From Casuarina equisetifolia (lineage: Eukaryota; Streptophyta; Magnoliopsida; Fagales; Casuarinaceae), in the NCBI GenBank assembly GCA_028551475.1, contig CM052356.1, positions 9,265,884-9,329,883 of the forward strand: a DNA stretch of 64,000 nt, read 5' to 3'. How positions within the stretch are numbered: position 1 is the first letter of the stretch; every line of letters begins with the position of its first letter. The position numbers and the translations under genes were made by a program. Positions 23,649 through 36,812 of this stretch are shown one piece after another. Below the pieces are notes generated by a model. It had not been told where the DNA came from. It made no database searches and was given only the letters and a program-made list of their open reading frames with translations.

Positions 23649-24800
23649 AAGCGTTTCGTTAATCTAAGGCTCCTTCCCTTCTTTGGATGAGTTCCTAGCA
23701 ATCGAACTTGTGATGCCTATAAATGGATGAGAAGTTGATAAAGCCATTTGTGGCTTTAGTTGGAGGGATTAGAACTGAATAAATCTGGGGAAATGTGAAT
23801 GTAATATGATTCTTGCAATTAATTGCTGAAGGGAAAAATTAGGTTTATTATTTTAACTGTTGATTTAGTTTATCATGTCCTTCACTATTTCATAGATGGC
23901 CATTGCAATCATAGAAAGCATGGTACATTTTAGCTGTAACTTCTCTTATATCACAGAAATTTATAGGAACTGGTCTCGTTTTACATAGTTTGATGGTGCT
24001 TATGTAAAAGGTCACAGAAAGAGAAAAGTTTGTGTGGACTTCCTTAGTGTTTTTTTAATTCTATCCTCAGTCGCGACGTCTATAAACTGCTAGAGACTTT
24101 TCGTCATGAACTAGAATCTTAGTTTTGGAATTTAAACTGTGGACTGGAAGGAACGATGCACGTGCAATTCCCGCCGGAAAAGTAAGAACCTGTAAGGCCT
24201 TCATCAACGCCCGATTGTCCCGTGGATTCTTCTTCCCACTTTCAAGTCTCTTCTCTGGTTGGGTAGGGTACTGGCTGCTTTGCGGATTTCCTTGTTCCAG
24301 ACGTATGATTGATAGTTGATCGAGATTTCCTCTCGTAATTCAGGGATAAACTAATGGTGCAGGCAACTTTATGACATTGCTTTATCGATTTGACGTGTTC
24401 CAAAGTAGGCACAGCAGGACCGCGACTGACATGGCCACCATCCTCGGTGGGTTATCTGATTATGGATCATCCCTTTAGCAGCACAAATAATGGGTTGTCA
24501 TAACCTTCTTCAGCATTGTAGTATAGTAAAAGTTTGTCCAGATAAGAAGGAAGAGGAATAGAACTTTTGTATCTTATATTTTTGGGAAGCGAAACCTTTT
24601 TCCTTCAGTGCTCATAATACATTTTGGAAAGAATACATCCCTATAATCTATCAAAAATGATGAGGCAGTTGGATCTACGATAACAATGTTCCCCTGAAGC
24701 AACACCCGTTTCCGTTGCTTCAAATGTGCAAATGGATATTCGACAGCAGCTTATCCTCTCTCATAAAGATATGGGTAATCTTCACTACCAACTTGAAGTG
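23649..24800. other. Convergent intergenic region
   Basis: Holds the 3' untranslated ends of the TFIIS-N gene (+) and RH28 (-), which face each other. Nothing coding recognised in about 1.15 kb. Confidence 0.6.
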
Positions 24801-27800
24801 CTACCTGCGCTTGTACCTGGAGAAAGAAATTCATTAAAAGCGAGTACTTTTTCAGAGCATTGTAGCAAGCGAGTAAATTATCAACGCAAATTCAAACACT
24901 AAGACAAGTGAGCCACTCTTCATCGATATTAATACGTCCCAATCAGAAGGTAGAGGATATCTTGGAACATACGTCAGAGTTGAAAAGATGAAAAGGATTA
25001 CAAGCTAATTCATACCTTGACTTGCTCTTAAAGGAGTTCTTGGATTTTTTCTTGCCTCCAACAACGTTTCTTTTCTGTTTTCTCTCACTCATGTCAGTCT
25101 GGAAAAGCTCCCGCATCTCCTCTGTCCTTGACTGAGTTTTTTGGGTTGGATGTTTTGATTTCTTCAGAGTCTTCTTCACAATCTTGCCAGCATCTAGCGC
25201 CTTCTTACCAGCCTTCACTGCTTTTGCCCGTCGGTAACCCAGGTCAACAAGTGATAGTCCAGTTTTTTCTTTGATGTTTTTCTTGTTAACCTGCAGTTCT
25301 CACGCATTAGACAGTGTCCTGCGTTGTAACACTAAATATAAAACAAAGAAAACCCCCCTCATGTTTTTTACTTAAAGAAACAAAAGAGAAGAAAGAAAAG
25401 CAAAGAGAAAAACCATTAAAGAAAAACATTGCTGCTCACAATTAAAGAAAGGAAGGCAATTATTCGCACAAATAATGGCGGAACTTCCCTTGGACCATCA
25501 TAGGCCAGTTGTTAACCTAAGCAGAACAACTAGCAGAAGATAAATTGCAGACTAACAATTGCCTCAATATGCTACTTGGGTAATAGCCTCGACAAAGGCA
25601 CATTCTTCATGTTAAGATTCCAAGTAAGCTGGGCCTTCCCATTGTGTTACAAAGCTTTAGCTTTTTCAGTCAATCTTCATTCTTAATCAACGAAGGAACA
25701 ATAACACTATTTTTGTTCAATATGACAAAGAGTAGTGAATGATTTATTCATTCAATAGCAGGAAAAGAGTCCCAGGAAATCGGATAACATTTCTTTATTT
25801 CCACATGTCACTAAAAGCTACTTTACCACAAAAAGTTGAGAAACATACTTCTAGCTTGTTAACTTGGCTTTCATCCTCCAACATTTCTCTAGCTGCTTCC
25901 AATTTTCGACGCTTCTTCCGTGGCAAATTTCTCTATTCAACATATACCAGTCATGAATGTGTAACATTAAATATATCACAAAAAAGTTTCCATTCGCAAT
26001 TAAATAAACAAATAAACTGAGACATGTACCTCACGCTCTCGCTTCCTTTTTTCCTTCATTTTGAGGTCTTCAGCTTGTTCAGCACTGATCACCTCCTTTT
26101 TAGAATTCTTCTCTTTTTCTATAGATGTCTGCCAAAGAGTTTGCAGATGTCATGCTTTGATAGGTTAAACTCCAATCTAATGGGTGATGTTTGGCTTAAG
26201 AAAATAATAGGGCCGAAAAGAAAACTTAGCTCCAAATGAAATGGTGCAACAGGAAAGAAAGAGATAAATACCTAGAGAAGGAAACGGGAAAGGATAAAGA
26301 CAGGAGGACAGAGAGGAATGAAAAGGGATGTTCATTAAAAAAATTGGCCGGCAGGAGAAGAGAAAGTGGCCAAACTATCGTTTTATAATAACTAGAATTT
26401 TTCATATATAAGATTTTATGTTAGAGCAGTAAAATTTTGTTCTAGATGCAAAATGTGACTTGAAATTAACATCCAATGAAAATATTGAGGGCAGGGGGGG
26501 GAATAAAAGAAATAAAAAAAAAAAAAAGGAACTACCTCCTTCCCTAGAGGTGGATGGTCTGGGTACTTTAATGGAGGTTGTGGATGCCTTTGATCACGTC
26601 AAAAGAGGTGGTCAAACAACTTTCAGTTGGATAAGCTTATCTAAGGTTAGTCATACCGCCCTCAACTAAAGAGGAATTCTAGTTGCCACCGAAAATCTCC
26701 TGCAGAGGTGACTAGACCACCCCTCAGGGAAGCACCTGTCCAACTATACGTGAACTCTCTCTTAAGAGTGACTTAAATTTCCTTCTGGTGAAGGGATGGC
26801 CTGAGCCACCCCACGAACTCCTTAAGGAGATGACAAAGCCACCTCAAATCCTTTAAAACAATGGTCAGGCAACCCTTTAGATAAAAAGGTCGTTTAGGCA
26901 CCTTCATAAAACTTCCCAAATGAATGGCAAGGTTATTTGCCAAGTTAGAAGATGGTTCAACCACCCTAAATAACAAAGGAGATCCACTTTTTTAGCACCT
27001 TTTTTTCTTTTTCTTTTTCTAAGCCATTGTTTTTTATGTGTCATCATGAGAGCACACTTTTTTATAGATAATACCATTGTATTGGTCTTGAATGACTTTC
27101 TATAAAACGAAAACTTCCATCAACTTTCAAAATGAAGATAGACAAATTATCACCTTAACGAAGTTGAGAAGTAAAAACATCGATTTTATTTCTTTCAAAG
27201 ACAGTAGCACCTATCTAATGAAATGCTGAACTATAAGTCCTAATACTGTATTTAACCCTTTTGGGTGTCACATAATTCTATTAAGTGAGAGGGCAACAAC
27301 GCACTCATATTGAAACTGAAGAACCTCATCATGCACATATGTTTGGCTTAGTTGAGAATGACCTAAATAATTTCCAATTGGCCATGTTAATGCCATTGTC
27401 AATAATTAAAGAAGGGATGGACCGCATCACTTATGCCCTAGTTGATGACTATGTAAAACACACATAAATTGATCTTGTGGAGATATTATAGACCACAAGA
27501 GGGAAAAAAAATGAAGAAAAGAGAAGAAAAGAAAAGAAAAGAGAGAGAGAGGCAATTAGTAATAACCTTTGATTCCTTTCCAACAAGCTTTTTCTCCTTT
27601 TCTTTCATAAACCAGGTTTTTTTCGGCCGCGAATAAATTTCGTCCTTATATGCAATCATATTCTCTGCCTGCTTAAGCATACAATCATCTTAGAAATCAA
27701 CCAATAAGAACAACTTGGAAGCAAATAGATATATGAAATTCTGAATATTCACGCCATCTAAGAAACAACCTTCTCCTCAGGATATCAAAAAATAAATTAA

Positions 27801-30800
27801 AGCACATATCTAAAAATTGAATACCTTTGTTGCTTCCATCTCAGCTTTTCTTAGGGCTCTTTCTTCCCTGAATAACAAAAAATATATATTATTGAGAGGA
27901 ATAAGATATATCTCTTTTTTAATATTTTATTGGTATTATATAAACTTTTTTAACAGTGAAAATATTTGAGACCTCTCTTCTTGAAGAACCAAAGCCACTT
28001 GATCTTCCATTTGCTCAATTATCTCAGACCACTTCATTATTGACTGCTCTGCAACAATCCGACTCTTCAGCTTTGAACCAGCTCTCTTTGCCTATTAAAA
28101 TAGAAACAAGACTCAAGTAAATCTTTTTGAGGATTTTTTGCAAGCATCTATTCCTCATTGCCCTCTGTTTTATCTCCTTTTTTTATGGATGGGAGAAAGC
28201 ATCAACAAATTTCAAAATTTCAACTTTCTCTCGTGTACGAGTTTCATTTCTGAAGTTAGCGGATCTTTCAATGGTTGAACAAATGTGAGTAAAGGTGAAA
28301 TCAGCAGTAAAGTAGAGAAAAATGGTTCTGAACTAAGAACTGGCAAGCAACAAGTGAAAACTGAGGGAAAAAAAAAAAAAGGATTTTTGTCTTGAAACCA
28401 ATATAGACTCCACCTCCCAAAGAAGAGAAGTTCTAAAAGGAAAAAGTAGATTGTCCTACTTAATTTGTAATGAATAATAGAAATAAATGATAGGAGGCCA
28501 AGCTGCTGTGAGGAGGAAAATGATTCTTACAATGTCTTTCAAAAGAGAACGGTCACTATCCATAACAAATGTAACAGCAGATCCTTCCCTACCAGCTCTT
28601 GCTGTACGACCAACACGATGAACATAGCTGCAAAAAGGAATTAAGGGATAAAGTGGTTTTGATCAGGATGCAGAAAGTAAGCTCTCATATGAACGTCACC
28701 ACATAACAACAATGAGAAAAGTTCACTATATACCTTGTAACATCCCGAGGACATGAATAATTTATAACTGTTTGAACACCAACGATATCAAGTCCCTATA
28801 AAAGATGACCAAAGTATAGTGTTATAGATTCAAGATAATGTAAGAAAAAGTGGAAGCACAAGACTACTTTCAGAGAAATAAGTCTCAAGAATTTGTTCTC
28901 ACACGAGCAGCCACATCAGTTGCGATCAAAAAGTCAACTTGTTGCTTTCTGAAAAGTTCCAAAGCCTGCATAAACATCCATAAGTAAGAGTCACACAAAC
29001 AAAGATATCATAAGCTCAAAAGACGATGCAAGAAAAACATTCTCCAAAGGCTTCAAGATTTTGGTTCCATAAACCCCCGGTGGGTGCCTTTTCATATGAG
29101 TAAGCCACATACATCAAGACGCTGGACTTGGGTTAGATTCCCATGAAGCTCAGCAGCTTTTAAGCCTGCCAATCCAAATAAAATCTTTAACCTATGTGCA
29201 GCCTGTTTTGTTCCACTGCCAATACAAATAAAAATCATTGTAAGTCCTGAAAAAATAATTAATAGGAAAAGGGAGCATAAATTTTGGGACAATTTGAAAA
29301 CATAAAAGTAGCAAATTTGACACAAAAGACTTAATTTTTGACCTCTTAATGATTTATAAGCCTCAACTAGACAATTACCTTTTTATTACCTCAGGAGCAC
29401 CAGTAAAATAGACTGACTGACAAAAAGGATTCAAGTTGCAACTCATCTCAGACCCATACCACTTAATCTAAGCCCCAGGAACATCCAAATGATAAGACAG
29501 ACTGCCAATAATATGACAAGACTCTTGACTGTACACAGTTAGAAATAAGACTTAAGTTGATAACTCTTCTTAAACCCATATCACTAGAATCAATACAAAA
29601 TCCAAATGACATTTAACTTTTGGTTGACCAGAACCTTAAAACAGGGTCATCCTTTTTGTTTTCTTTTTCTTTTTCTTTTTCTTTTTCTTTTTCCCCCTTC
29701 CTCCTTTTTTTTTCTGGATATTTGAAAGAGAACTCAATGCTCAATGATATTTTCATCTCCCCACAGGACTTTTATGCCAGTCTCAAGATTGCCTGAGCCA
29801 ATATATCATGGACAACAACCAAAGCAATAATTATTGCAAAGACAATAACTGTTAACTGAAGGTAGCTGTAGTTAGAACCTGAATATGATCACTTTAGAAG
29901 TAAAAGTCTTTGAGCACAATGCAAGCAGAACTGCTTCCTGATTTACTTCACGCATCCGGCGAATCCTAACAACCCTACACAATAGGAAGTCATGGTCCCT
30001 GAGAGTTAGATAGAATGTAATGCAAGGCTACTTTAGGGGACAGCTCCAATAAAAGTTTATGTTCAAGAATACTCCCTGAGATCTACCTTTAACTAAAAAA
30101 GATTTCAAACAACGTAACCATAAATATAACAAAAAAATAGATGAAGCTAAGCAGAATGAAAATTTAATTAAGGAATTACTCCTCAGTCAACGTTGCTGGC
30201 CTCTTTGTGGATGGATCAGCTGAAAGGCGTAGGGGTTTGGACAGGGAAAGTTTGATAAGCTCATCAACTTCTTCAGTCATTGTAGCCGAAAATAGCATGG
30301 TCTGTCTTCTTTTTGGGCATAGACGGACCTGTTAATAGACCATCAATGAATAAAACTCAAGCTCAGAGATCAGCATACTGAAAAACTAAAACACCATATT
30401 CTATATTGCCATCTCTTGATCTAAAGACAGGACAATACCAGCTCACGAATTTCAGCACTAAATCCAAGCTCTAAAAGGCGATCAGCCTCATCAAGGATAA
30501 GAACTGCAAGATCTTCCAAATCCACTGACATAGAATTGCGTAAATGGTCTATCAGGCGTCCTGGTGTAGCCACAACAATATCTGGCATTGATCTCAAGGC
30601 TACCTCTTGTACCTAATATAAAAATGATATCACCGCAAAGTCCCTGATGGAAAGATATAACCTAAAAAGTAAACATACCACCTCGTCCTTTACTATCAGT
30701 CAGAAAGTACTTGTAAGCATCCACATTGAGACCTAACCATGTCCTCATGCTTTTGTTCAAAATATGCAGACAAGTTAAGTTGATCTATTGAATCACAACA

Positions 30801-33198
30801 TAAGAGTGAATAGAGGCTCTTCTTAGTGGTTACAGTTCCTTATTGCCTATGACTGGAGCACACAGCCCAGAAACATACTGTTAATCTGAAATCCAGTATA
30901 ATGTTCAGAATTTATTTTGAAAACCATTTTTTGTTTATTTTTTGAAGTATCTAAGAATGACTTCCCAAACAGCAGCTACATCCAAAAAGAATGTTATTTG
31001 TGGGACACATCATTAAAAAAATTCATCAGGACAAAAGAAAGAAAGAGAGCAAAGGAGAAAAAATGATGGAGGTCAGCATCCAAAAATGGTAGTTGTTGTT
31101 AGAATTTTGGCCATAACAGGAATGGCAGCATGGTTATCGCCAAATGTACCAGCACAAAAGCTTCCATCAGTCCACACCTAGAAACATTTTCAGTATTTTA
31201 TTATAACTATTAACATGTACGCCTTTTCCTTTAATGTGTCAAAAACATTTTTCAAAATACTTTACAAAAACTATTTTTTATTGGGAACCACATGTTGGAA
31301 ATAGTTGACATTAATAAGAAGGATTCTCTCTATTTTTTTAACTTAAAAAATGCCCGTAAACCTACACAAACCCACAATCACACAGACTTGACGCTGCTTC
31401 ATGATTTGTCAAAGAAAACATTCTAACAGATATCCAAAAGCAACAACAAGAACAAGGAATTTACTGAAAATATCACAATCAGGAGGTGGGTGTGCGCACA
31501 CCTAATACCAGGTGTTTTAAAAGTTATCCACTAAGGAAGTCAATGATCAAACCTTTGTTGAAAGCCCACCAACAACCAGGCAACATCTGATGTCAGTAAA
31601 TTGAGCAAGTTTCTCCACCATACTGTGTACCCTGCACAACAGATTTGAAACTTGATTAATCATTAATTTCAGTCTAGTACCACACTGAGCAAGCAAAAGA
31701 ACAACGTTCCTTTTTTTTCTTTTTTCGTTTCCTCTCTCTCTTTGAAAGATCTAATCTCACATAGAAAAAAAAAAAATTCCACTGAAAATATTTAGCACTT
31801 GTATGAGACCATGTCATGGACCTTCTAACTAAAATGGCGTCTGGCTTGAACTTGAGATCCCAAAATGGCGTGTCAAATTCAAACTCAGATGTTTCTGTAC
31901 AACAAAGAGTACAATGTTATGGCAGAAACATGAAACTCATTCAGCAGCGTTTCTCAAATGAAGGAATGAACTAGGGGTAATCCAATGCCACACGACTAAT
32001 TAATCTCTTAACAAAGCTTAAGCACTAGTGGAATTTTCAAACTTGAAGCCATTGCTCAGATGAGTGTGACCACACACAAAAAAAAAAAAAAATCCCAAAA
32101 GAGCGTCCTAGATGAGTGATAAAATTAACAAGAAGGGGGAAATAGCACTCACTGAATTGCCAATTCTCGAGTAGGGGTAAGAATAAGAACCCTTATTGCT
32201 GGCACACGTTTTGGACGGAAGAGCAACCTCTCCAAAGTAGGTAGCGTAAATGCAGCAGTCTGTGCAATGGCCAATCGTAAAAACCATCATTTACACTAAA
32301 TTGCTACAAATCAAAACTTTAAACTCATGGTCCACGCATTTCCTTTCAAGATTCTGTATAAGATTAACAACCACTATCGTACGGGTAATTTTAACTACTA
32401 CAAAAATTTCCAATAATTTACCTTCCCAGAACCAGTAATAGCACTCCCGCATATATCTCTCCCCGTCAATGCTATCGGAATGACCGCCGACTACAATCAA
32501 TACCATAAATTTTAGCAGAACCGAAATGGTACATGAATAACACAAACAAACGACAAACAACTTAACAACTAAATAAATAAACAAACCTGAATTGGCGTGG
32601 GCTTAGAGTAACCCAAGGCCTGGCAAGCCCGAAGCAAAGGGCGGGACAAATTGAGCTCCATGAATGAATTAGCATGGAAGGAAGCTCCATCAGACGGTGC
32701 AAAGAAAGGCTCACTTAGACCGGCATTACTAGTTGAATCTTCTTCATCTTCGGAAACATGATCTTCCTAAAATAATCGTGTCGAAAAGAAAAATTTAAAT
32801 TGTATTCTGAATTGAGAAATTAAAGAAGAGAGAGAGAGAGACTTAGTTACTTGTCTATCAGGTTCCGACTCAGCGCTATCAGAGTCGTCATTGGAGATCG
32901 GGATGGAACGGTTTTGGAGGGCTTTGGATATTTTGAAGTCTATGGAGGTTGTACTGCGACGGGCATGCTCTTCGGCGACGGACTCGGAGTAGGACCCGAA
33001 GTCCCATGGAGATTGAGATTTGTGGTTCAACGGCCGCTCCCCCTCTTCGTCGTCGTCGTCGTCCTCGTCCTCTTGTGCACTTTCTTGTTCGTCCTGGTCG
33101 TCATCTTTTTGCTCCTGTTCTTGTTCGTCGTCGTCATCTGGGAAGCGGAGTTCGAGCTCCTCGTCGCTTGGGGCTTCGAAAACGAAGGTTGGAGCCAT
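24801..33198 (-). CDS. RH28: DEAD-box ATP-dependent RNA helicase 28 (DRS1-like)
   Basis: Nucleolar-type RNA helicase for 60S ribosome biogenesis, by homology to yeast Drs1. Nineteen exons join in frame to 754 codons (minus strand, 5' to 3'): 33198-32851, 32766-32587, 32490-32422, 32259-32153, 31631-31553, 30612-30439, 30328-30180, 29974-29879, 29215-29113, 28965-28903, 28795-28734, 28627-28531, 28091-27973, 27867-27825, 27668-27567, 26128-26030, 25932-25849, 25290-25016, 24816-24801. The N-terminus is highly acidic. Helicase motifs appear in order: Q motif (GYSKPTPIQ), motif I (GSGKTAA), PTRELA, TPGRL, DEAD (DEADR), SAT, then [18 protein letters not shown] and [13 protein letters not shown]. 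The tail is Lys/Arg-rich, like a nucleolar targeting region, and ends YKRR from a 16-base last exon. Every splice site is GT-AG and no lesion was found. Arabidopsis RH28 is of similar size. Introns 5 (0.9 kb) and 15 (1.4 kb) carry repeat-like DNA. Confidence 0.97.
26550..26995. repeat. Degenerate GGTGG/CCACC repeat block in RH28 intron 15
   Basis: The intron between RH28 exons 15 and 16 holds a block in which GAGGTGG/GAGATGA-like and CCACCC/GCCACC-like words recur every 50-70 bases (for example near 26603, 26706, 26800, 26835 and 26960). It is unlike the surrounding AT-rich intron and looks like part of an old interspersed repeat. No coding domain is seen, and the family is not identified. 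Confidence 0.5.
29655..29696. repeat. (CTTTTT)n microsatellite in RH28 intron 8
   Basis: About six copies of a CTTTTT hexamer in the intron between exons 8 and 9. Confidence 0.85.
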
Positions 33199-33231
33199 GG
33201 GAAAGTCGTGCTAGGTTGATTGAAGAGCGTG

Positions 33232-33425
33232 AGGGTTTAGAAGATGAAGGGTTTAATCAGTTGGGCTCGACCCTCAGACCCGATCCCTTAACCCGCTTGA
33301 AAATAACGGATCTGCGGTGCTCAATCAGGGTATTTATAACTGGGCTATTCACCCAGACACAAAAGACCCAAAGGCCTTGTTGCGAGAAGGGTCTGGCCCA
33401 TTCTATTCTAGAGAAATTGAGCCCA
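33232..33425 (-). promoter_or_regulatory. RH28 promoter: telo-boxes, site II elements and TATA box
   Basis: On the minus strand upstream of the RH28 ATG there are two AAACCCT telo-box cores (33232-33238 and 33248-33254). There are four site II cores TGGGCY: GGCCCA at 33395-33400 and AGCCCA at 33420-33425 on the plus strand, and TGGGCT at 33262-33267 and 33341-33346. A TATAAATA box reads on the minus strand at 33331-33338. Telo-box plus site II is the known plant promoter code for ribosomal-protein and ribosome-biogenesis genes, read by TCP and telo-box-binding factors. That agrees with RH28's role. Confidence 0.7.
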
Positions 33426-35717
33426 CGAGGTCCTGAGATCTAATCCGGTGCTTACGTCTCCATCCTGGTCTTCCATATCACTAACGACATACGTAAACCT
33501 GCGTTATGTTGTCAAAAACAATGTCCCCCGTACGTTTGTCAACTTTGAGACCTGGTTTATTATATTATCCGAACCGCTTGTCAAGCTGTGGACAACGGGG
33601 CGCAAAACACAATAAACCAAACACGTATCCCTTAATTATTTATCCCCAGTTTCGTCTGTTAGTGGTAAACACCTAATTGAGTACGTCACGTAGAATTACG
33701 ACGCACAAATATTAAAAGGCATATCCCTTCCACTTCGATCCATCCAAAGAAGCATTTGGGTGGAAAATTAACTCAAAACATAACCACAATTCCTAAGAGT
33801 CGCAAAACCACAGTGTCTTCTCCTCAGGGAATATCCCACATTCAGAGAGACAAAGTCAAATCGCAAAAATGATCGCCAAAGAAAATGAAATTCAATACTA
33901 TTTATACTCGATGGCAACCGAAGACATGACCTCCAAAGCTGTCCAAGTGCATTAACTTATTTCCCAAATTTGCACCAGATGAATCATCATTACGGCTAAA
34001 CAAATATCTCCCCCTGTTCAAGACAACGAATAAGATTTGCTCCAGGATCGGCAGGAAGTCTGTTCTAAGCACGGGCTGCCGAATTTATCAGCCACGGGAT
34101 ACATGCTTAAGCATTACTAATCCTCTGACCCAACAACCACACCCCAAAAAATGGAAAATTACAATCCAAACCCCAAAATTCCAATGCGGTTTAAAAGTTC
34201 ACAACACTGCATGAGGTTGAGTGACTACAAATAATTGAATCATTCACCTTTCTACACCATTTTGAGACATTACTTCTAAATTGCAATTCTTGTGTTTCAA
34301 AGCAATTTGGTCAATTCAGGCCTTCTAGCTAACCTAGTATAACTCCCAATCCCAACTCCCTGAATCATAACAAACATGATTTCCATGGATAAACCAAATC
34401 ATAAAACATCATTTTGCCACCAATCTTATTTTATCAGCAGAGAAGTAGTTCGTTCTATAGAGACAAGTATCGCATCATAAACTTACGGTATAAAATGCCA
34501 TTAACATAATAAGATTCTGCCAAATACATGTTCAGATGATCACTACTTCCTCACTCTTCTTTATGTACATGTTTATAAAATATGGTTCACCATCCAATCC
34601 TGTAGAAACTATCACAAATGACATCCGCCAGAATTATCTTTATCCACTCCGCCCATCCCACGAACTCTCCCCCATGCTTCGTCAGTCTGGAATTTCAAAT
34701 TCTATGGAAAAAACAGAAGGAAGAAACATCATTAAACAGACCCCTTTATCAAATACCACATGTTAGTAAGCCATGGCTCATTTCCAGATTTTTAGTACAG
34801 CACAGATGCAATGGCCAGCATGATTTGCCACCACTTCTGTCCACTTCATACTAATTTTTGCTTGTGGGTTTCGTACAGAGCATATGCAAAAGCATTTAGA
34901 ACAACTAAAACATAGTTGCTTACTATTTTAGATTTGTTACATGAGCATGCATTCAAACTTGCACTCATTACGCTTTTATGGAGGTGGTAGGTCGGGTGCT
35001 GACACACTAACAATACCGGAATGCGAAAGAAAAGAGTAAGTATCAAATTTCAAAATATCAAATATAATTGAGAGGCAAAACAATGACACCAGAAATGAAA
35101 AGCAACTTCCATCGATATAATCTAAACGCATATGATTCGATGGACGTTGGTTCAGAGATCCCCAAAAGTAGATGCTTCCCAAAGTAGGAGACAATGACTA
35201 GGAACCAGCCAAATTTGCAACATAAAATAGACTTGAAAGCTAGGTGGGTTACACACAAAATGCACTGCACTGCCATACATCGAATTAGGAATCCAAGAAA
35301 CCGTGCAAGAAAACAACGATTTTAGAATTGATCAAACAGCTCTCTCCACTCAATCCCTCTTTTTCCCCTTTCGAAAAGGAACCACATGCATAGCCAACAA
35401 AAAAATAAATGGGAGAAAAATTAGTGTGTGCATCCAGACAACCTTTGCGATTAAAAAGTTGAGTCGCAGCACACTAAGAGCTTTAAATTTAAAGCGCACT
35501 AGTATTAAAATCGAGCAGCTTAAATTTATTTATAAATGTATAAGATTCAAGCCAAGCATCTCCAAATTGAGTTAAATACTATTTACATTCAGAAGAAAAT
35601 GGAAATATATCTCAAATCTACTATGCTACTAACCAAACAACCAAAAGTTTCATCGAAAACTTAAAACGCCAAAAAAGTAAATAAAAATAAAAATTACAGG
35701 ATGCATACCGATTCGAA
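33426..35717. other. Intergenic region between RH28 and the RING gene
   Basis: AT-rich DNA with no recognised coding sequence or RNA gene. The right end must contain the 3' untranslated region of the minus-strand RING gene, and the left end the distal RH28 promoter. Confidence 0.55.
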
Positions 35718-36812
35718 TCAACTCGAACCGGAACCTGAAGCTCCACCAGCATTTGCCGGAACCTTATTCACCCTCTCCTCCTCGTAATCCGGATCGTCGG
35801 TCGGCAGCTCGAACCGACAGACAGGACAAGTGTTTCGGGACCCCAGCCACGGCACGATACAATCGCCGTGATATGCGTGCCCACATGGCAATTTCGTGGC
35901 CTTCTCGCCGACGCCAACCACGTCTTTGCATATGGCGCAGGCTAGGGCTTGATCCTCCGACGTAATCTCCGTCGTCGGTAACATCGACACGACTGATTTA
36001 GCAGCCGGTGGGGCCCCACTTCGTGCGGCTATGTCGTTGTCGGCTAGGGCCTGCAGCAACGCCTCGTAGCCCTCTTGGTCAACGTAGTCCTCGGGATTGC
36101 CAACGTATCGATCCGATTCAGGAACTTCGAGGCGAAATTCGATAGAGGTCTCCTCCAGGCCCATCAGGATCTCTGCCCAGTCCAAGATCCGATTCCGCCC
36201 GCTCCTTGCGCGGGGCACGAAGTCCTGGATCCGAAGCCGAAGTAGATCTCGCCGCCTCCGCCGTAGATCCTCTTCATCTTCACCTTCATCTTCATCTTCA
36301 TCTCTCTCTTGCTGACCCTGATGGTCCTCGTGCTCCGATCGATTTTCTTCGTCGTCTTCTTCGTTCCCTTCGTCGTCCTCTTCGTTACCTTCGTCTAACC
36401 CTTGATTCTGAAACTCCGGGTTGTCGGGGTCGTCGCCCTCTTCTTCATCGTTATCCCACCCATCGAGCTCGATCCTTAGAAAATCCTCTCCGGGAGAGTG
36501 GTCTTGGGGAAGAGGAGGAGGCTCATCGCCCTCACGCGCCACTTGAGCCATAAGGCGGAGGACCTGAAGAAAGTGAGAGCCAAGAGACGGGTCGTCGAGC
36601 TGATCGGATGATCCGGAACGTGGAACCGAAGGCGAGCGAGACGTGGAAGCCATTAATTCCACGAAGCCGTTCTTGCATTCGTGGCAAACAACCTCCGGCA
36701 GGTTCTCCAGGGTTTCGACGGCAACGCGTTTCTCGCACTGGTAGCACCAGTACTGTGAATCGTCCGTGTCGGGCACGCGCTCCGCCGGCGTCTGTGGCTG
36801 GGCTTCGGCCAT
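35718..36812 (-). CDS. RING-H2 E3 ubiquitin ligase with zinc ribbon (CIP8/RING1-like)
   Basis: Intronless gene of 364 codons. At the N-terminus a zinc-ribbon-like pair of CxxC knuckles lies at C23/C26 and C43/C46. A long acidic stretch of Asp/Glu follows at about residues 120-190, including a tandem GNEEDDE repeat, then an Arg-rich block (RRRRRDLLRLR). The RING-H2 domain is at residues 292-332 with ligands C292, C295, C310, H312, H315, C318, C329 and C332, all present. The layout matches plant E3 ligases of the CIP8/RING1/RZFP type. CIP8 interacts with COP1 in light signalling, but I cannot assign orthology. The E2-facing Trp (PWL) after the sixth ligand is present, so catalysis is likely intact. 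The start ATG at 36812 gives the family's usual MAEA-like beginning. Confidence 0.95.
   Translation of the reverse strand: MAEAQPQTPAERVPDTDDSQYWCYQCEKRVAVETLENLPEVVCHECKNGFVELMASTSRSPSVPRSGSSDQLDDPSLGSHFLQVLRLMAQVAREGDEPPPLPQDHSPGEDFLRIELDGWDNDEEEGDDPDNPEFQNQGLDEGNEEDDEGNEEDDEENRSEHEDHQGQQERDEDEDEGEDEEDLRRRRRDLLRLRIQDFVPRARSGRNRILDWAEILMGLEETSIEFRLEVPESDRYVGNPEDYVDQEGYEALLQALADNDIAARSGAPPAAKSVVSMLPTTEITSEDQALACAICKDVVGVGEKATKLPCGHAYHGDCIVPWLGSRNTCPVCRFELPTDDPDYEEERVNKVPANAGGASGSGSS

Noticed and set aside
32851-33443. Long plus-strand frames opposite RH28 exon 1
   Set aside because: They mirror the acidic GAN/GAY-rich coding of the helicase N-terminus, giving Ser/Arg-rich low-complexity translations with no family signature.
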